Below the pieces are notes generated by a model that was given only the letters and a program-made list of their open reading frames with translations, did no database searches and was not told the DNA's origin. The translations under genes and the position numbers were made by a program. Shown here piece after piece: positions 6,736 through 13,990 of a stretch of DNA of 13,990 bases (the stretch's first letter is position 1; each line of letters starts with the position of its first letter). The stretch covers positions 1 through 13,990 of the forward strand of contig JAIRMF010000083.1 in NCBI GenBank assembly GCA_031258895.1, given 5' to 3'. The stretch comes from Dysgonamonadaceae bacterium (GTDB lineage: Bacteria > Bacteroidota > Bacteroidia > Bacteroidales > Azobacteroidaceae).

Positions 6736-8127
6736 TTAATTTGAAGTGAAAAATATTACGGCGTTAGGAACAGACTCCAGCCCTCGAAGCGCCGTAAGCA
6801 ACACGCATAAAACCCCGCCCAGCAAAGCCGCCAACCACCCCGCATCGCCAAACATAATGCCAAACGCCAACGACAAAGGAATCAAACCAAGTAAAACAGC
6901 AGTCAGAGGGACGGCAATCAAATTGGTGACCAAAAATAAAACCGGAAACTGCCGGAAATAGTAAATCACAAACGGTATAGTCCCTAACTGTGCGGAAACC
7001 GAAATACACGACAAACCCCAAACATACCTCAATAAAGGATTCCGAAGCGTAAACAACTCCGATAAACGCGGATAAAGAATCAAAATGGCCAATACCGCCG
7101 AAAAACTTAACTGAAATCCGGCGTCAAACAAATTCAACGGATTGAAAAGCAGCAGCACAAACGCCGCCACAAAAAGAGTGTTGAAATTGAAACTCCGCAT
7201 CTGAAAAGCATTCCCAAAACCCCACACAGTCAGCATCGTCGCAGCACGAATGACACACGGTTGAAGACCGGTCAAAAAAGCAAAACCCCATAACAACGGC
7301 AAAATAATAGCCTGGCGAATAATCCCGCCCCACCAGCCGCCCCCCAAAAAAGAAAGCAGAAAATACAGCATCCCGTAAAGAATCGAGAAATGTAAACCGC
7401 TGACCGATAAAATATGCGCGCTACCCGTCGCGTTAAACGTCTGCCTCAATTCCCTGTCCATGTTCCCCGTATAACCAAACATCAGTGCCGACGCCACCTG
7501 AAACCCGTCCTCCTCCGGAATAAGCCTCCTCAGTCTGTCAAGCAAATAACGCCGGAACTCCAAAGCCTTAAAACGCAGATTAAACGGTCGACCCCCGCCA
7601 GTCGGCTCTATCTTCTCCCAATCGCCAACATAAGCGTCAAACGCAGCTATCAAATGATTCCTGTAATACGAAAAATCCGTCTGCCTGAAATTGGCCCTGA
7701 TAATCAATGAATCGGAAGGACGCAAAGCATATGCGGCAGAATCCGCCGGCAAATGAATAATCGCCTGCTGTGAACCCGTCCCCACCCGAAACCTCAACTT
7801 GTCCGATCGGACAATCGCCTCGTCAAGAACCTCAACACGATATTCCCGCTCCTTAACAACACCCTTCCACACGGATTTCTCCCAAGACTGACGCGTCAAC
7901 AGTCCGCCAGCAGACGAACAAAGCAAAAGCGTCCCAAAACCGAACAACCACCGTAAATCGTAACTCTTGAAAATCTTCGGAACAAAAGACAAAGCCCATA
8001 CCAACAGGGAAACAACCAAAAGAATATACCACAGTACATTCAAATCAAACCGCATCTGCAGCAAAATGCCCGTCGAAAAAAAGAGTGTCAAGCGTAGAAA
8101 TGGCGCCTGGAGAAAAACCTTTAGCAT
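6736..8127 (-). CDS. comEC: ComEC/Rec2-family DNA-uptake channel, short form
   Basis: A polytopic membrane protein of the ComEC/Rec2 family, which passes single-stranded DNA across the inner membrane in natural transformation. It has 463 residues. The N-terminus has membrane helices (about 10-75) and a soluble DUF4131-like segment (about 85-175). The Competence domain begins near 215 and includes AHILSVSGLHFSILYG (237-252), FLTGLQPCVIRAA (284-296) and NPLNLFDAGFQLSFSAV (329-345). It stops at the end of this domain. The metallo-beta-lactamase domain of B. subtilis ComEC is absent, and so are the further membrane helices that commonly follow in Bacteroidota proteins, so the C-terminus may be truncated. 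The ATG at 8127 is the only good start; the frame is closed by a TAA 60 bases upstream. No other competence gene is present in the window. Confidence 0.9.
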   Translation of the reverse strand: MLKVFLQAPFLRLTLFFSTGILLQMRFDLNVLWYILLVVSLLVWALSFVPKIFKSYDLRWLFGFGTLLLCSSAGGLLTRQSWEKSVWKGVVKEREYRVEVLDEAIVRSDKLRFRVGTGSQQAIIHLPADSAAYALRPSDSLIIRANFRQTDFSYYRNHLIAAFDAYVGDWEKIEPTGGGRPFNLRFKALEFRRYLLDRLRRLIPEEDGFQVASALMFGYTGNMDRELRQTFNATGSAHILSVSGLHFSILYGMLYFLLSFLGGGWWGGIIRQAIILPLLWGFAFLTGLQPCVIRAATMLTVWGFGNAFQMRSFNFNTLFVAAFVLLLFNPLNLFDAGFQLSFSAVLAILILYPRLSELFTLRNPLLRYVWGLSCISVSAQLGTIPFVIYYFRQFPVLFLVTNLIAVPLTAVLLGLIPLSLAFGIMFGDAGWLAALLGGVLCVLLTALRGLESVPNAVIFFTSN

Positions 8128-8237
8128 AAAGAGTGATGAAACAATCCCCCAGCAGGCACCGACAACACCCGCCGGCAGAATTTGTTAAATAGAAGAGTTA
8201 TGTTCAAGAGCCGTAAGCCCAGAGTGTGTGCGAGGGG

Positions 8238-8801
8238 TTACTTCGCGCGGCCTACATACGACCCGTCACGAGTGTCGATCTCAATCAGTTCGCCCTCGTT
8301 AATAAAAAGAGGAACGCGTACCGTCGCTCCGGATTCTACAGTAGCCGGCTTGGTCGCATTAGTCGCAGTGTCGCCCCTGAATCCGGGTTCGGTGTAAGTG
8401 ACCTTCTGTTGTACCTTGGTAGGAACATCGGCATACAGCACCGTCTCCGTGTCGGCGTCGGAAACAACCTCGAGAACCATCCCCTCGAGCATGAAATCCA
8501 CCCCGTTAATAAGTCCACCGGGTACGGGATGCTGCTCGAAAGTCTCCTGATTCATGAAGATGTAATCCTCGCCCTCTTTGTAAAGATACTGATAAGGACG
8601 ACGCTCAACACGTACATCTTCCAGCTTCTCCCCAATGTTGAACCGACGGTCGATCACACGACCGTCAACAACGTCCTTCAACGTAGTGCGCATGAAAGTG
8701 TTCCCCTTCCCGGGCTTCACATGTAAAAACTCGACGACAAAATATAACTTCCCGTCCATGCGAATACAAGTACCGTTCTTAATATCTTGAGCATTGATCA
8801 T
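8238..8801 (-). CDS. efp: Translation elongation factor P
   Basis: EF-P binds the ribosome between the P and E sites and relieves stalling at polyproline stretches. The 187-residue length is normal. It has the three family barrels: an N-terminal KOW-like domain with the loop VKPGKGN (28-34, Lys32 at the tip where EF-P proteins are modified), a central OB domain, and a C-terminal OB domain with the signature-like VRVPLFINEGELIEIDTRDG (161-180) and the ending YVGRAK. No EpmA or EpmB gene is visible in the window, so the modification state of Lys32 cannot be judged. A TAnnTTTG promoter lies about 35 bases upstream. Its stop is 110 bases before comEC, with no clear terminator between, so some read-through is possible. 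Confidence 0.97.
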   Translation of the reverse strand: MINAQDIKNGTCIRMDGKLYFVVEFLHVKPGKGNTFMRTTLKDVVDGRVIDRRFNIGEKLEDVRVERRPYQYLYKEGEDYIFMNQETFEQHPVPGGLINGVDFMLEGMVLEVVSDADTETVLYADVPTKVQQKVTYTEPGFRGDTATNATKPATVESGATVRVPLFINEGELIEIDTRDGSYVGRAK

Positions 8802-8835
8802 AAAAAAATATTATGTTGTTTTAACTTTTGGGCTG

Positions 8836-8843
8836 CAAAGGTA
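8836..8843 (-). promoter_or_regulatory. Promoter -7 element for efp
   Basis: TACCTTTG on the minus strand fits TAnnTTTG and gives a leader of roughly 30 bases for efp. The -33 half is not convincing. Confidence 0.55.
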
Positions 8844-8875
8844 TGAAAATAATTTTATATTCAGAAATTAATAAC

Positions 8876-8883
8876 TAATTTTG
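8876..8883 (+). promoter_or_regulatory. Promoter -7 element for the sudB-to-murD operon
   Basis: TAATTTTG fits TAnnTTTG on the plus strand, 22 bases before the ATG at 8906. With the efp element it makes a compact divergent promoter region of 104 bases. No other promoter match was noticed before murD, so all five downstream genes may depend on it. Confidence 0.5.
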
Positions 8884-8905
8884 CAGTCCTCAAACGATTC
8901 ACAGA

Positions 8906-9697
8906 ATGAATCAAATAATAAAAAAAGAAGCACTCTCGGAAAATGTCTTCCGAATAGAAGTCGAAGCGCCCTTAATCGCCAAAGCGCGGCGGGCCGGACA
9001 TTTCGTTATCGTCAAGATCGGTAAATATGGAGAACGTATACCGCTCACCATCGTGGAATCCGACACGAAAAACGGTACCATAACACTAATCGTCCAGCGT
9101 GTGGGAAAATCTTCCTGCAAAATTTGCAACTTGAGAGAGGGGGAATATATTACCGATCTGGTTGGCCCCCTCGGACGAGCCACCCATATTGAACGCTTAG
9201 GCACAGTGTTATGCGCCTGCGGAGGCGTCGGCGCAGCTCCCATGTTACCCATTGCCAAGGCGATGAAAGATGTCGGCAATAAAATAATCACCGTCCTTGC
9301 CGCACGTACCGAAGGTTTGATCATCCTCGAAAAGGAAATGCAAAAAATCTCCGACGAAGTGATCGTAATGACCGATGACGGTTCATACGGGGAAAAAGGC
9401 TTGGTAACAGCGGGCGTCGAACGGGTTATCAATCGTGAAAAAGTGGATTTATGCGTGACCATCGGCCCGGCGATAATGATGAAGTTCGTTTCCCTGTTGA
9501 CGAAAAAACTTGGAGTGCCGACCGTTGCCTCGCTCAACACGATAATGGTCGACGGCACGGGAATGTGCGGAGCATGTCGTGTAACGGTGGATGGGAAGAC
9601 ACGTTTTGTCTGTGTCGACGGGCCTGAATTTGACGCCCACAAAGTGGATTTCGACGAGATGCTGATAAGGCTGAATGCTTACAAAGACTATGAATGA
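8906..9697 (+). CDS. sudB: SudB-type sulfide dehydrogenase / ferredoxin-NADP+ reductase subunit alpha
   Basis: A 263-residue flavin, NAD(P) and iron-sulfur protein related to dihydroorotate dehydrogenase electron-transfer subunits and the small subunit of Nfn transhydrogenase. The FAD motif RIPLT is at 44-48, the nucleotide-binding CGGVGAAP at 105-112, and the [2Fe-2S] motif lies in VDGTGMCGACRV (215-226) plus FVCVDGPEFDAHKVDFDEM (234-252). Cys221, Cys224 and Cys236 with Asp216 would fit the Asp/3-Cys cluster known in NfnA. The usual large partner (SudA/NfnB, a glutamate-synthase small-subunit homologue) normally follows, but the next gene is a methyltransferase. The product is probably cytosolic and works with a partner encoded elsewhere, or alone. 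The gene is first in the operon and overlaps the next by 8 bp. Confidence 0.92.
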   Translation: MNQIIKKEALSENVFRIEVEAPLIAKARRAGHFVIVKIGKYGERIPLTIVESDTKNGTITLIVQRVGKSSCKICNLREGEYITDLVGPLGRATHIERLGTVLCACGGVGAAPMLPIAKAMKDVGNKIITVLAARTEGLIILEKEMQKISDEVIVMTDDGSYGEKGLVTAGVERVINREKVDLCVTIGPAIMMKFVSLLTKKLGVPTVASLNTIMVDGTGMCGACRVTVDGKTRFVCVDGPEFDAHKVDFDEMLIRLNAYKDYE

Positions 9698-10565
9698 TTA
9701 TGAGCTGATCGACACCGGCGGCTACGAGAAGTTGGAACGATTCGGACAGTATACCCTGCGTCGTCCCGAACCACAGGCGATGTGGCAAAAAGCTATGCCC
9801 GACAGGCAATGGGAACAGCTCGCCGATGCGTGGTTCAAAAAGAAAAAAAGCAACGAACGGGGAGAATGGCTGACGAAACCGAAGATGCGGAAACAGTGGT
9901 TTGTCTCACATCAGTATAAAGATATGAAACTTAATTTCCGTCTGGGACTTACAGCCTTCAAGCATGTCGGCATTTTTCCGGAACAGGAGACAAGTTGGAA
10001 TTTCATTTATGATAATTGTCGAAACTCCAACAATACGATAAAAGTGCTTAATCTTTTTGCTTATACCGGAGGAGCTTCGCTTGCGGCAACAGCGGCCGGA
10101 GCGAGTGTAACACACGTCGATTCCGTGAAACAGGTCTTGACATGGTCTCGCGAGAATATGAAAGCCTCACAATTGGATGATATCAGGTGGGTATGCGACG
10201 ACGCATTGAAATTTGCCAAGCGCGAATGGCATCGGGGAAACCGCTATCAGGCGATCATTCTCGACCCTCCTGCTTACGGTCGCGGACCGGAAGGAGAGAA
10301 GTGGCAGTTGGAGGAGCATATCGCGGAGCTTATGGGAGCATGTAGCCGGCTTGCCGATGAGGAGAGTTTTTTTTGCGTATTGACCTTGTATTCGATGGGT
10401 TTTTCTTCCCTAATTGCCGAGAATTTGCTGAAGGAATATTTTCCGGGATGTTTGGAGATTGAACATGGCGAGTTATTTCTTGAAGATCGTGCGAAGCGTA
10501 AGTTACCTTTGAGCGTGTTTGGGCGGACATTAAAGAAGAGAGCGCTGTTTTGCGAAGGACATTAA
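9690..10565 (+). CDS. Class I SAM-dependent methyltransferase (RlmI/RlmK-like)
   Basis: A 291-residue protein with a Rossmann-type methyltransferase core. The SAM-binding motif I is VLNLFAYTGGASLAA (119-133), the acidic end of the second strand is THVD (141-144), and the motif IV loop is LDPPAYGRGPEGEKW (191-205). These match the PF10672 / COG1092-type family that includes rRNA methyltransferases such as RlmI, but the N-terminal PUA domain of RlmI is not evident. An rRNA base is the likely substrate; the exact site cannot be read from sequence. I chose the ATG at 9690, which overlaps the sudB stop in ATGAATGA and suggests translational coupling, over the in-frame ATG at 9675. thyA follows after 14 bases. 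Confidence 0.85.
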   Translation: MNDYELIDTGGYEKLERFGQYTLRRPEPQAMWQKAMPDRQWEQLADAWFKKKKSNERGEWLTKPKMRKQWFVSHQYKDMKLNFRLGLTAFKHVGIFPEQETSWNFIYDNCRNSNNTIKVLNLFAYTGGASLAATAAGASVTHVDSVKQVLTWSRENMKASQLDDIRWVCDDALKFAKREWHRGNRYQAIILDPPAYGRGPEGEKWQLEEHIAELMGACSRLADEESFFCVLTLYSMGFSSLIAENLLKEYFPGCLEIEHGELFLEDRAKRKLPLSVFGRTLKKRALFCEGH

Positions 10566-10579
10566 TTTATTTTTCAAAT

Positions 10580-11374
10580 ATGAAACAGTACTTAGACTTA
10601 TTAAAACGTGTTATGACGGAAGGAGTGGGCAGGAAAGACCGTACCGGCGTCGGGACGATAGGTATTTTCGGGCATCAGATGAGGTTTGATCTTTCCGAGG
10701 GGTTTCCTGTTTTGACAACCAAAAAATTACATCTCAAATCCATTATTCACGAGTTGCTTTGGTTCTTGAAGGGCGACACCAATATACGTTATCTCAACGA
10801 GAACGGAGTAAGGATATGGGATGAATGGGCCGACAAACATGGAGATTTGGGTCCTGTTTACGGTCATCAGTGGCGTTCCTGGCGCCGGTACGACGGGGGA
10901 TGTATTGATCAGATAGCCGAGGCGGTAGAAATGATAAAAGGCGATCCCTATTCTCGGAGAATTATAGTCAGTGCGTGGAATGTTTGCGATTTACCGGACA
11001 TGAAACTACCTCCCTGTCATTGTTTTTTTCAGTTTTACGTTGCCGACGGGCGACTTTCCTTACAGCTTTACCAGCGCAGTGCCGATATTTTTCTTGGTGT
11101 GCCGTTCAACATTGCCTCTTATTCTCTATTATTGAAAATGATGGCGCAGGTCACGGGACTTGAAGCGGGTGATTTTGTACACACTTTTGGAGACGCTCAT
11201 ATTTACCTTACCCACTTGGAACAGGTAAAGTTACAGTTGACCCGTGAGCCTCGCAAACTGCCGGAAATGAAGATTAATACTTCGGTAAGGAGTATTTTCG
11301 GTTTCAGGTACGAAGATTTCGTGCTTGAGGGGTATGACCCATACCCCGGTATAAAGGGAGAGATAGCTGTTTAG
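10580..11374 (+). CDS. thyA: Thymidylate synthase
   Basis: Converts dUMP to dTMP with methylene-tetrahydrofolate, giving dihydrofolate. The protein is 264 residues, the same as E. coli ThyA, and key residues fall at the same numbers: Arg21, Arg126, the catalytic Cys146 in LPPCHCFF, Asp169 and Asn177 in QRSADIFLGVPFNIASY, and His207/Tyr209 in DAHIY. The frame extends to an ATG at 10550 inside the previous gene; 10580 was chosen because it matches the family N-terminus (MKQYLDLL). Dihydrofolate reductase (folA), which often follows thyA and recycles its product, is not here; mraY follows after 24 bases. There is nothing to suggest loss of activity. Confidence 0.98.
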   Translation: MKQYLDLLKRVMTEGVGRKDRTGVGTIGIFGHQMRFDLSEGFPVLTTKKLHLKSIIHELLWFLKGDTNIRYLNENGVRIWDEWADKHGDLGPVYGHQWRSWRRYDGGCIDQIAEAVEMIKGDPYSRRIIVSAWNVCDLPDMKLPPCHCFFQFYVADGRLSLQLYQRSADIFLGVPFNIASYSLLLKMMAQVTGLEAGDFVHTFGDAHIYLTHLEQVKLQLTREPRKLPEMKINTSVRSIFGFRYEDFVLEGYDPYPGIKGEIAV

Positions 11375-11398
11375 AGGTGATTTTTTATTCTTGTTGGA

Positions 11399-12655
11399 AT
11401 GTTGTATTATTTATTTGATTACCTTAACCAATTAGGGTTTCCAGGGGCGGGAGTGTTTCGTTACATTTCGTTTCGTTCTGCTATGGCACTTGTTTTGTCG
11501 TTATTTATCACGACGTGGGTGGGGTGGTATATTATTCGCCGGTTACGGAAGATGCAGATTGGCGAGACCATCCGCAGTCTCGGGTTGGAAGGGCAGACAA
11601 GTAAGAATGGCACTCCTACTATGGGCGGTATCATCATCATCGTTGCCATTCTTATTCCGACTTTATTGTTGGCCAAGTTGCATAACACATATATCGTTCT
11701 CATGCTGATAACTACCGTATGGATGGGGGGGATAGGCTTTCTTGACGATTACATTAAGGTTTTTCGTCGTCGAAAGGAAGGTTTGAATGGTCGTTTCAAA
11801 ATTGTCGGACAGGTAGGACTTGGTATCATTGTTGGGGTCACTCTTTATTTGAGTCCGGGAGCCGTGATGAGGGAGAACGTTGAGATCACGAAACACAACG
11901 GTATCACGGAGATCGTTCACAGTCCTGAGGTCAAATCCACGCAGACCACCATCCCTTTTTTGAAGAACAACAACTTGGATTATCGCAGTTTACTATTCTT
12001 CATACCGAACCACCGTACTGCAGCGACATGGATTTTGTTTGTTTTTGTTGTGATATTCATCGTGACGGCTGTTTCCAACGGAACAAACCTTACCGACGGG
12101 CTTGACGGGTTGGCTGCCGGAAGTTCGGCTATAATCGGCGTAGCTCTCGGTATATTGGCCTATGTATCCAGCCATCTGGAATATGCGGCATATCTTAACA
12201 TAATGCATATTCCCGGGTGTGAGGAGCTTACGGTATTTGCAAGCGCGTTTATCGGGGCGACTATTGGTTTTTTGTGGTACAATGCTTTTCCTGCACAGGT
12301 TTTCATGGGTGACACGGGGTCTTTGACTCTTGGCGGTATAATTGGAGTTTTTGCGATATTGATTCACAAAGAATTACTGTTGCCTATCCTGTGCGGAATA
12401 TTCTTTGTAGAGAGTTTATCTGTGGTTCTCCAAGTGTCTTATTTCCGATATACAAGGAAAAGATACGGTATAGGGCGTCGTGTTTTCAGAATGGCGCCAT
12501 TACATCACCATTTCCAAAAGGCTCACGATGCCGGTGTAGGTGTTTTGTTAAGGAGGCCGTTGAGTTCCGTGCCTGAGTCGAAGATTGTGGTGCGTTTTTG
12601 GCTGATAGGCATCATTTTAGCGGTTATAGCGATAGCGACCCTAAAGGTACGGTAA
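11399..12655 (+). CDS. mraY: Phospho-N-acetylmuramoyl-pentapeptide transferase (MraY)
   Basis: An inner-membrane enzyme that moves phospho-MurNAc-pentapeptide from UDP to undecaprenyl phosphate, making lipid I. The 418-residue protein has about ten membrane helices and all family motifs: GTPTMGG (71-77), FLDDYIKV (114-121), NGTNLTDGLDGLA (227-239), FMGDTGSLTLGG (302-313) and MAPLHHHF (365-372). The aspartates Asp116, Asp117 and Asp233 are intact. A loop of about 70 residues between the DDYIKV and NLTDGLDG motifs (about 150-210) makes it longer than the E. coli enzyme (360), as seen in other Bacteroidota MraY proteins. It is followed after 16 bases by murD, the normal dcw order, but preceded by thyA rather than murE. 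Confidence 0.97.
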   Translation: MLYYLFDYLNQLGFPGAGVFRYISFRSAMALVLSLFITTWVGWYIIRRLRKMQIGETIRSLGLEGQTSKNGTPTMGGIIIIVAILIPTLLLAKLHNTYIVLMLITTVWMGGIGFLDDYIKVFRRRKEGLNGRFKIVGQVGLGIIVGVTLYLSPGAVMRENVEITKHNGITEIVHSPEVKSTQTTIPFLKNNNLDYRSLLFFIPNHRTAATWILFVFVVIFIVTAVSNGTNLTDGLDGLAAGSSAIIGVALGILAYVSSHLEYAAYLNIMHIPGCEELTVFASAFIGATIGFLWYNAFPAQVFMGDTGSLTLGGIIGVFAILIHKELLLPILCGIFFVESLSVVLQVSYFRYTRKRYGIGRRVFRMAPLHHHFQKAHDAGVGVLLRRPLSSVPESKIVVRFWLIGIILAVIAIATLKVR

Positions 12656-12671
12656 TTTTCTGATATTTTTT

Positions 12672-13990
12672 ATGGAATTTACATTTAATGTTAAGAAGGA
12701 CGACGGCAGTGACGTGGATAACGTTGATATGAGGTTCGATGATGTTGGGTTGTCGGCGTTTATGCAGCCTAAACGGTTGAGGTTAGTGGTATTAGGTGGT
12801 GGTGAGAGTGGTGTTGGTGCGGCGGTACTTGCGAAGAAAGAAGGTTTTGATGTTTTTTTGTCGGATTCATCGGAAATAAAACTCAAGTACAAGACCATTC
12901 TCGACCGTTATGATATTGTTTATGAGGAGTGTCGGCACACGGAATCGTTAATATTGAATGCGGATGAGGTAGTAAAGAGTCCAGGTATTCCAGATAACGT
13001 ATTTATTATAAATAAATTAACGGAGCATTGCATTCCCATTATTTCCGAGATAGAGTTTGCCGGCCGTTACACGTCGGGTAAGACTGTTTGTGTAACAGGC
13101 AGTAACGGAAAGACGACCACTGCGACACTTATTTGGCATATATTGAGTAGTTCAGGGTTGGATGTCGGCTTGGTAGGTAACATAGGCAGCAGTTTTGCGT
13201 TACAGGTAGCGGAACGAGACAGGGAATATTACGTTATTGAGTTAAGCAGTTTTCAGTTGGACAGGATGTACGGATTTCGAGCGGATATTGCTGTTTTACT
13301 CAACATTACCCCTGATCATTTAGACCGTTACGAATATGATTTTGGGAAGTATGTTGCATCTAAAATGCGTATTCTACAGAATCAGACGTCATCTGATGCG
13401 TTTATTTACTGGGGCGGCGATAAGAATATAAAAAACAGTCTTGAACGGTTGAAGCCTGAGGTGTCACTTTACTCGTTTGACGTACCGCAGTCGGAAGGTT
13501 TGGCAGGCTATGTGAGTGACGGAAATATAATCATAGAAACATTAGGAAGGAAGTTCATTATGGAAGAGGAATTTGTGGCTTTAACGGGTAAACATAATAT
13601 CCATAACACGTTATCGGCAGGCATAGCCGCGAGTTTGTTGGATATTAGCGACGAGAATTTGCGACGTTCGTTGAGCGATTTCAAAGGTGTTGAACATCGT
13701 TTGGAGATGGTAGCTTGCGTTCGGGGTGTAGAGTATATCAATGATTCTAAAGCGACCAATGTTAACGCGGTTTGGTATGCTTTGGAGAGCATGAAAACGC
13801 CTGTCGTACTGATACTTGGTGGCGTCGACAAAGGGAACGATTACATGGAGATAGAGTTATTGATCAGAGAGAAGTGTCGCGCTCTTGTTTTCCTAGGTAC
13901 GGACAATATGAAGTTACACGAATTTTTTGACGGAAAAGTGCCTACCACATTTGACGCTTTATCTATGCGTGAAGCGGTAAGGTTTGCATA
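12672..13990 (+). CDS. murD: UDP-N-acetylmuramoylalanine-D-glutamate ligase (MurD), 3' end cut by the window
   Basis: The frame is open from 12672 to the right edge (439 codons, no stop). MurD adds D-glutamate to UDP-MurNAc-L-Ala in the cytoplasm. The N-terminal Rossmann domain has VVLGGGESGVGAAVLAK (39-55). The ATP loop is VTGSNGKTTT (141-150). The central Mur ligase domain includes VIELSSFQLD (188-197) and LLNITPDHLDRY (209-220), and the C-terminal domain has GVEHRLE (339-345) and NDSKATN (357-363). Most family members start at a Met next to the glycine-rich loop, here Met31 (position 12762). The longer start adds 30 acidic residues but leaves only 16 bases after mraY, which suits an operon. 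Neither start has a clear ribosome-binding site, so the N-terminus is uncertain. Roughly 10-20 residues are probably missing at the C-terminus. Confidence 0.93.
   Translation, partial: MEFTFNVKKDDGSDVDNVDMRFDDVGLSAFMQPKRLRLVVLGGGESGVGAAVLAKKEGFDVFLSDSSEIKLKYKTILDRYDIVYEECRHTESLILNADEVVKSPGIPDNVFIINKLTEHCIPIISEIEFAGRYTSGKTVCVTGSNGKTTTATLIWHILSSSGLDVGLVGNIGSSFALQVAERDREYYVIELSSFQLDRMYGFRADIAVLLNITPDHLDRYEYDFGKYVASKMRILQNQTSSDAFIYWGGDKNIKNSLERLKPEVSLYSFDVPQSEGLAGYVSDGNIIIETLGRKFIMEEEFVALTGKHNIHNTLSAGIAASLLDISDENLRRSLSDFKGVEHRLEMVACVRGVEYINDSKATNVNAVWYALESMKTPVVLILGGVDKGNDYMEIELLIREKCRALVFLGTDNMKLHEFFDGKVPTTFDALSMREAVRFA

Noticed and set aside
6715..6740. Promoter in front of the anti-sigma-like gene
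   Set aside because: TTCCTTTG has one mismatch to TAnnTTTG and there is no -33 partner at the right distance, so I do not claim it.
8226..8726. A 166-codon plus-strand frame opposite efp
   Set aside because: Entirely antisense to an intact EF-P gene; no recognisable domain.
8911..9642. A 243-codon minus-strand frame opposite sudB
   Set aside because: Mirror frame of a conserved gene, rich in Ser/Thr/Pro without motifs, and no promoter of its own.

Overview
The window looks like a stretch of chromosome from a member of the Bacteroidota, most likely order Bacteroidales. The evidence is five TAnnTTTG promoter elements of the Bacteroides type in front of genes, protein families with Bacteroidota hallmarks (an anti-sigma-like protein with a DPFRVPEGYFE motif, MraY with a long insertion before its second aspartate motif, a SudB-type reductase), and little use of Shine-Dalgarno sites. 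Genus is not resolved. No transposase, integrase, tRNA, rRNA or CRISPR array was seen.

Layout, left to right. Bases 1-385 hold four exact-length 42-bp tandem repeats (18-185) and a strong intrinsic terminator facing left (314-346). Bases 386-2656 (-) encode polynucleotide phosphorylase, with a hairpin in its leader. A 142-bp divergent promoter region separates it from rseP (2799-4103, +), the site-2 membrane protease. Converging on rseP is a secreted protein with a formylglycine-generating-enzyme fold (4122-5468, -). Its 270-base leader contains a (TG)9 tract and overlapping hairpins, and its promoter lies at 5742-5773. Next on the minus strand come comEC (8127-6736), an anti-sigma-like membrane protein (6687-6295) and a Spy/CpxP-like helical envelope protein (6275-5796). 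Elongation factor P (8801-8238, -) sits upstream of comEC.

From 8906 to the right edge, five genes run on the plus strand as one apparent operon: a SudB-type flavin/iron-sulfur subunit, a class I SAM methyltransferase (8-bp overlap with SudB), thymidylate synthase, MraY and MurD. MurD is cut by the window edge. The last two are the lipid I synthase and D-glutamate ligase of peptidoglycan synthesis, the middle part of a dcw cluster. Here thyA replaces the usual upstream neighbour murE.

Most of the window is housekeeping: RNA decay, translation elongation, membrane proteolysis, dTMP synthesis and cell wall precursors. I found no convincing new multi-gene system. The parts that deserve a second look are non-coding or atypical: the 42-bp repeat array, the leader of the formylglycine-fold gene, an inverted repeat touching a start codon at 6687, a short ComEC, a SudB without its partner and a rearranged cell-wall cluster.
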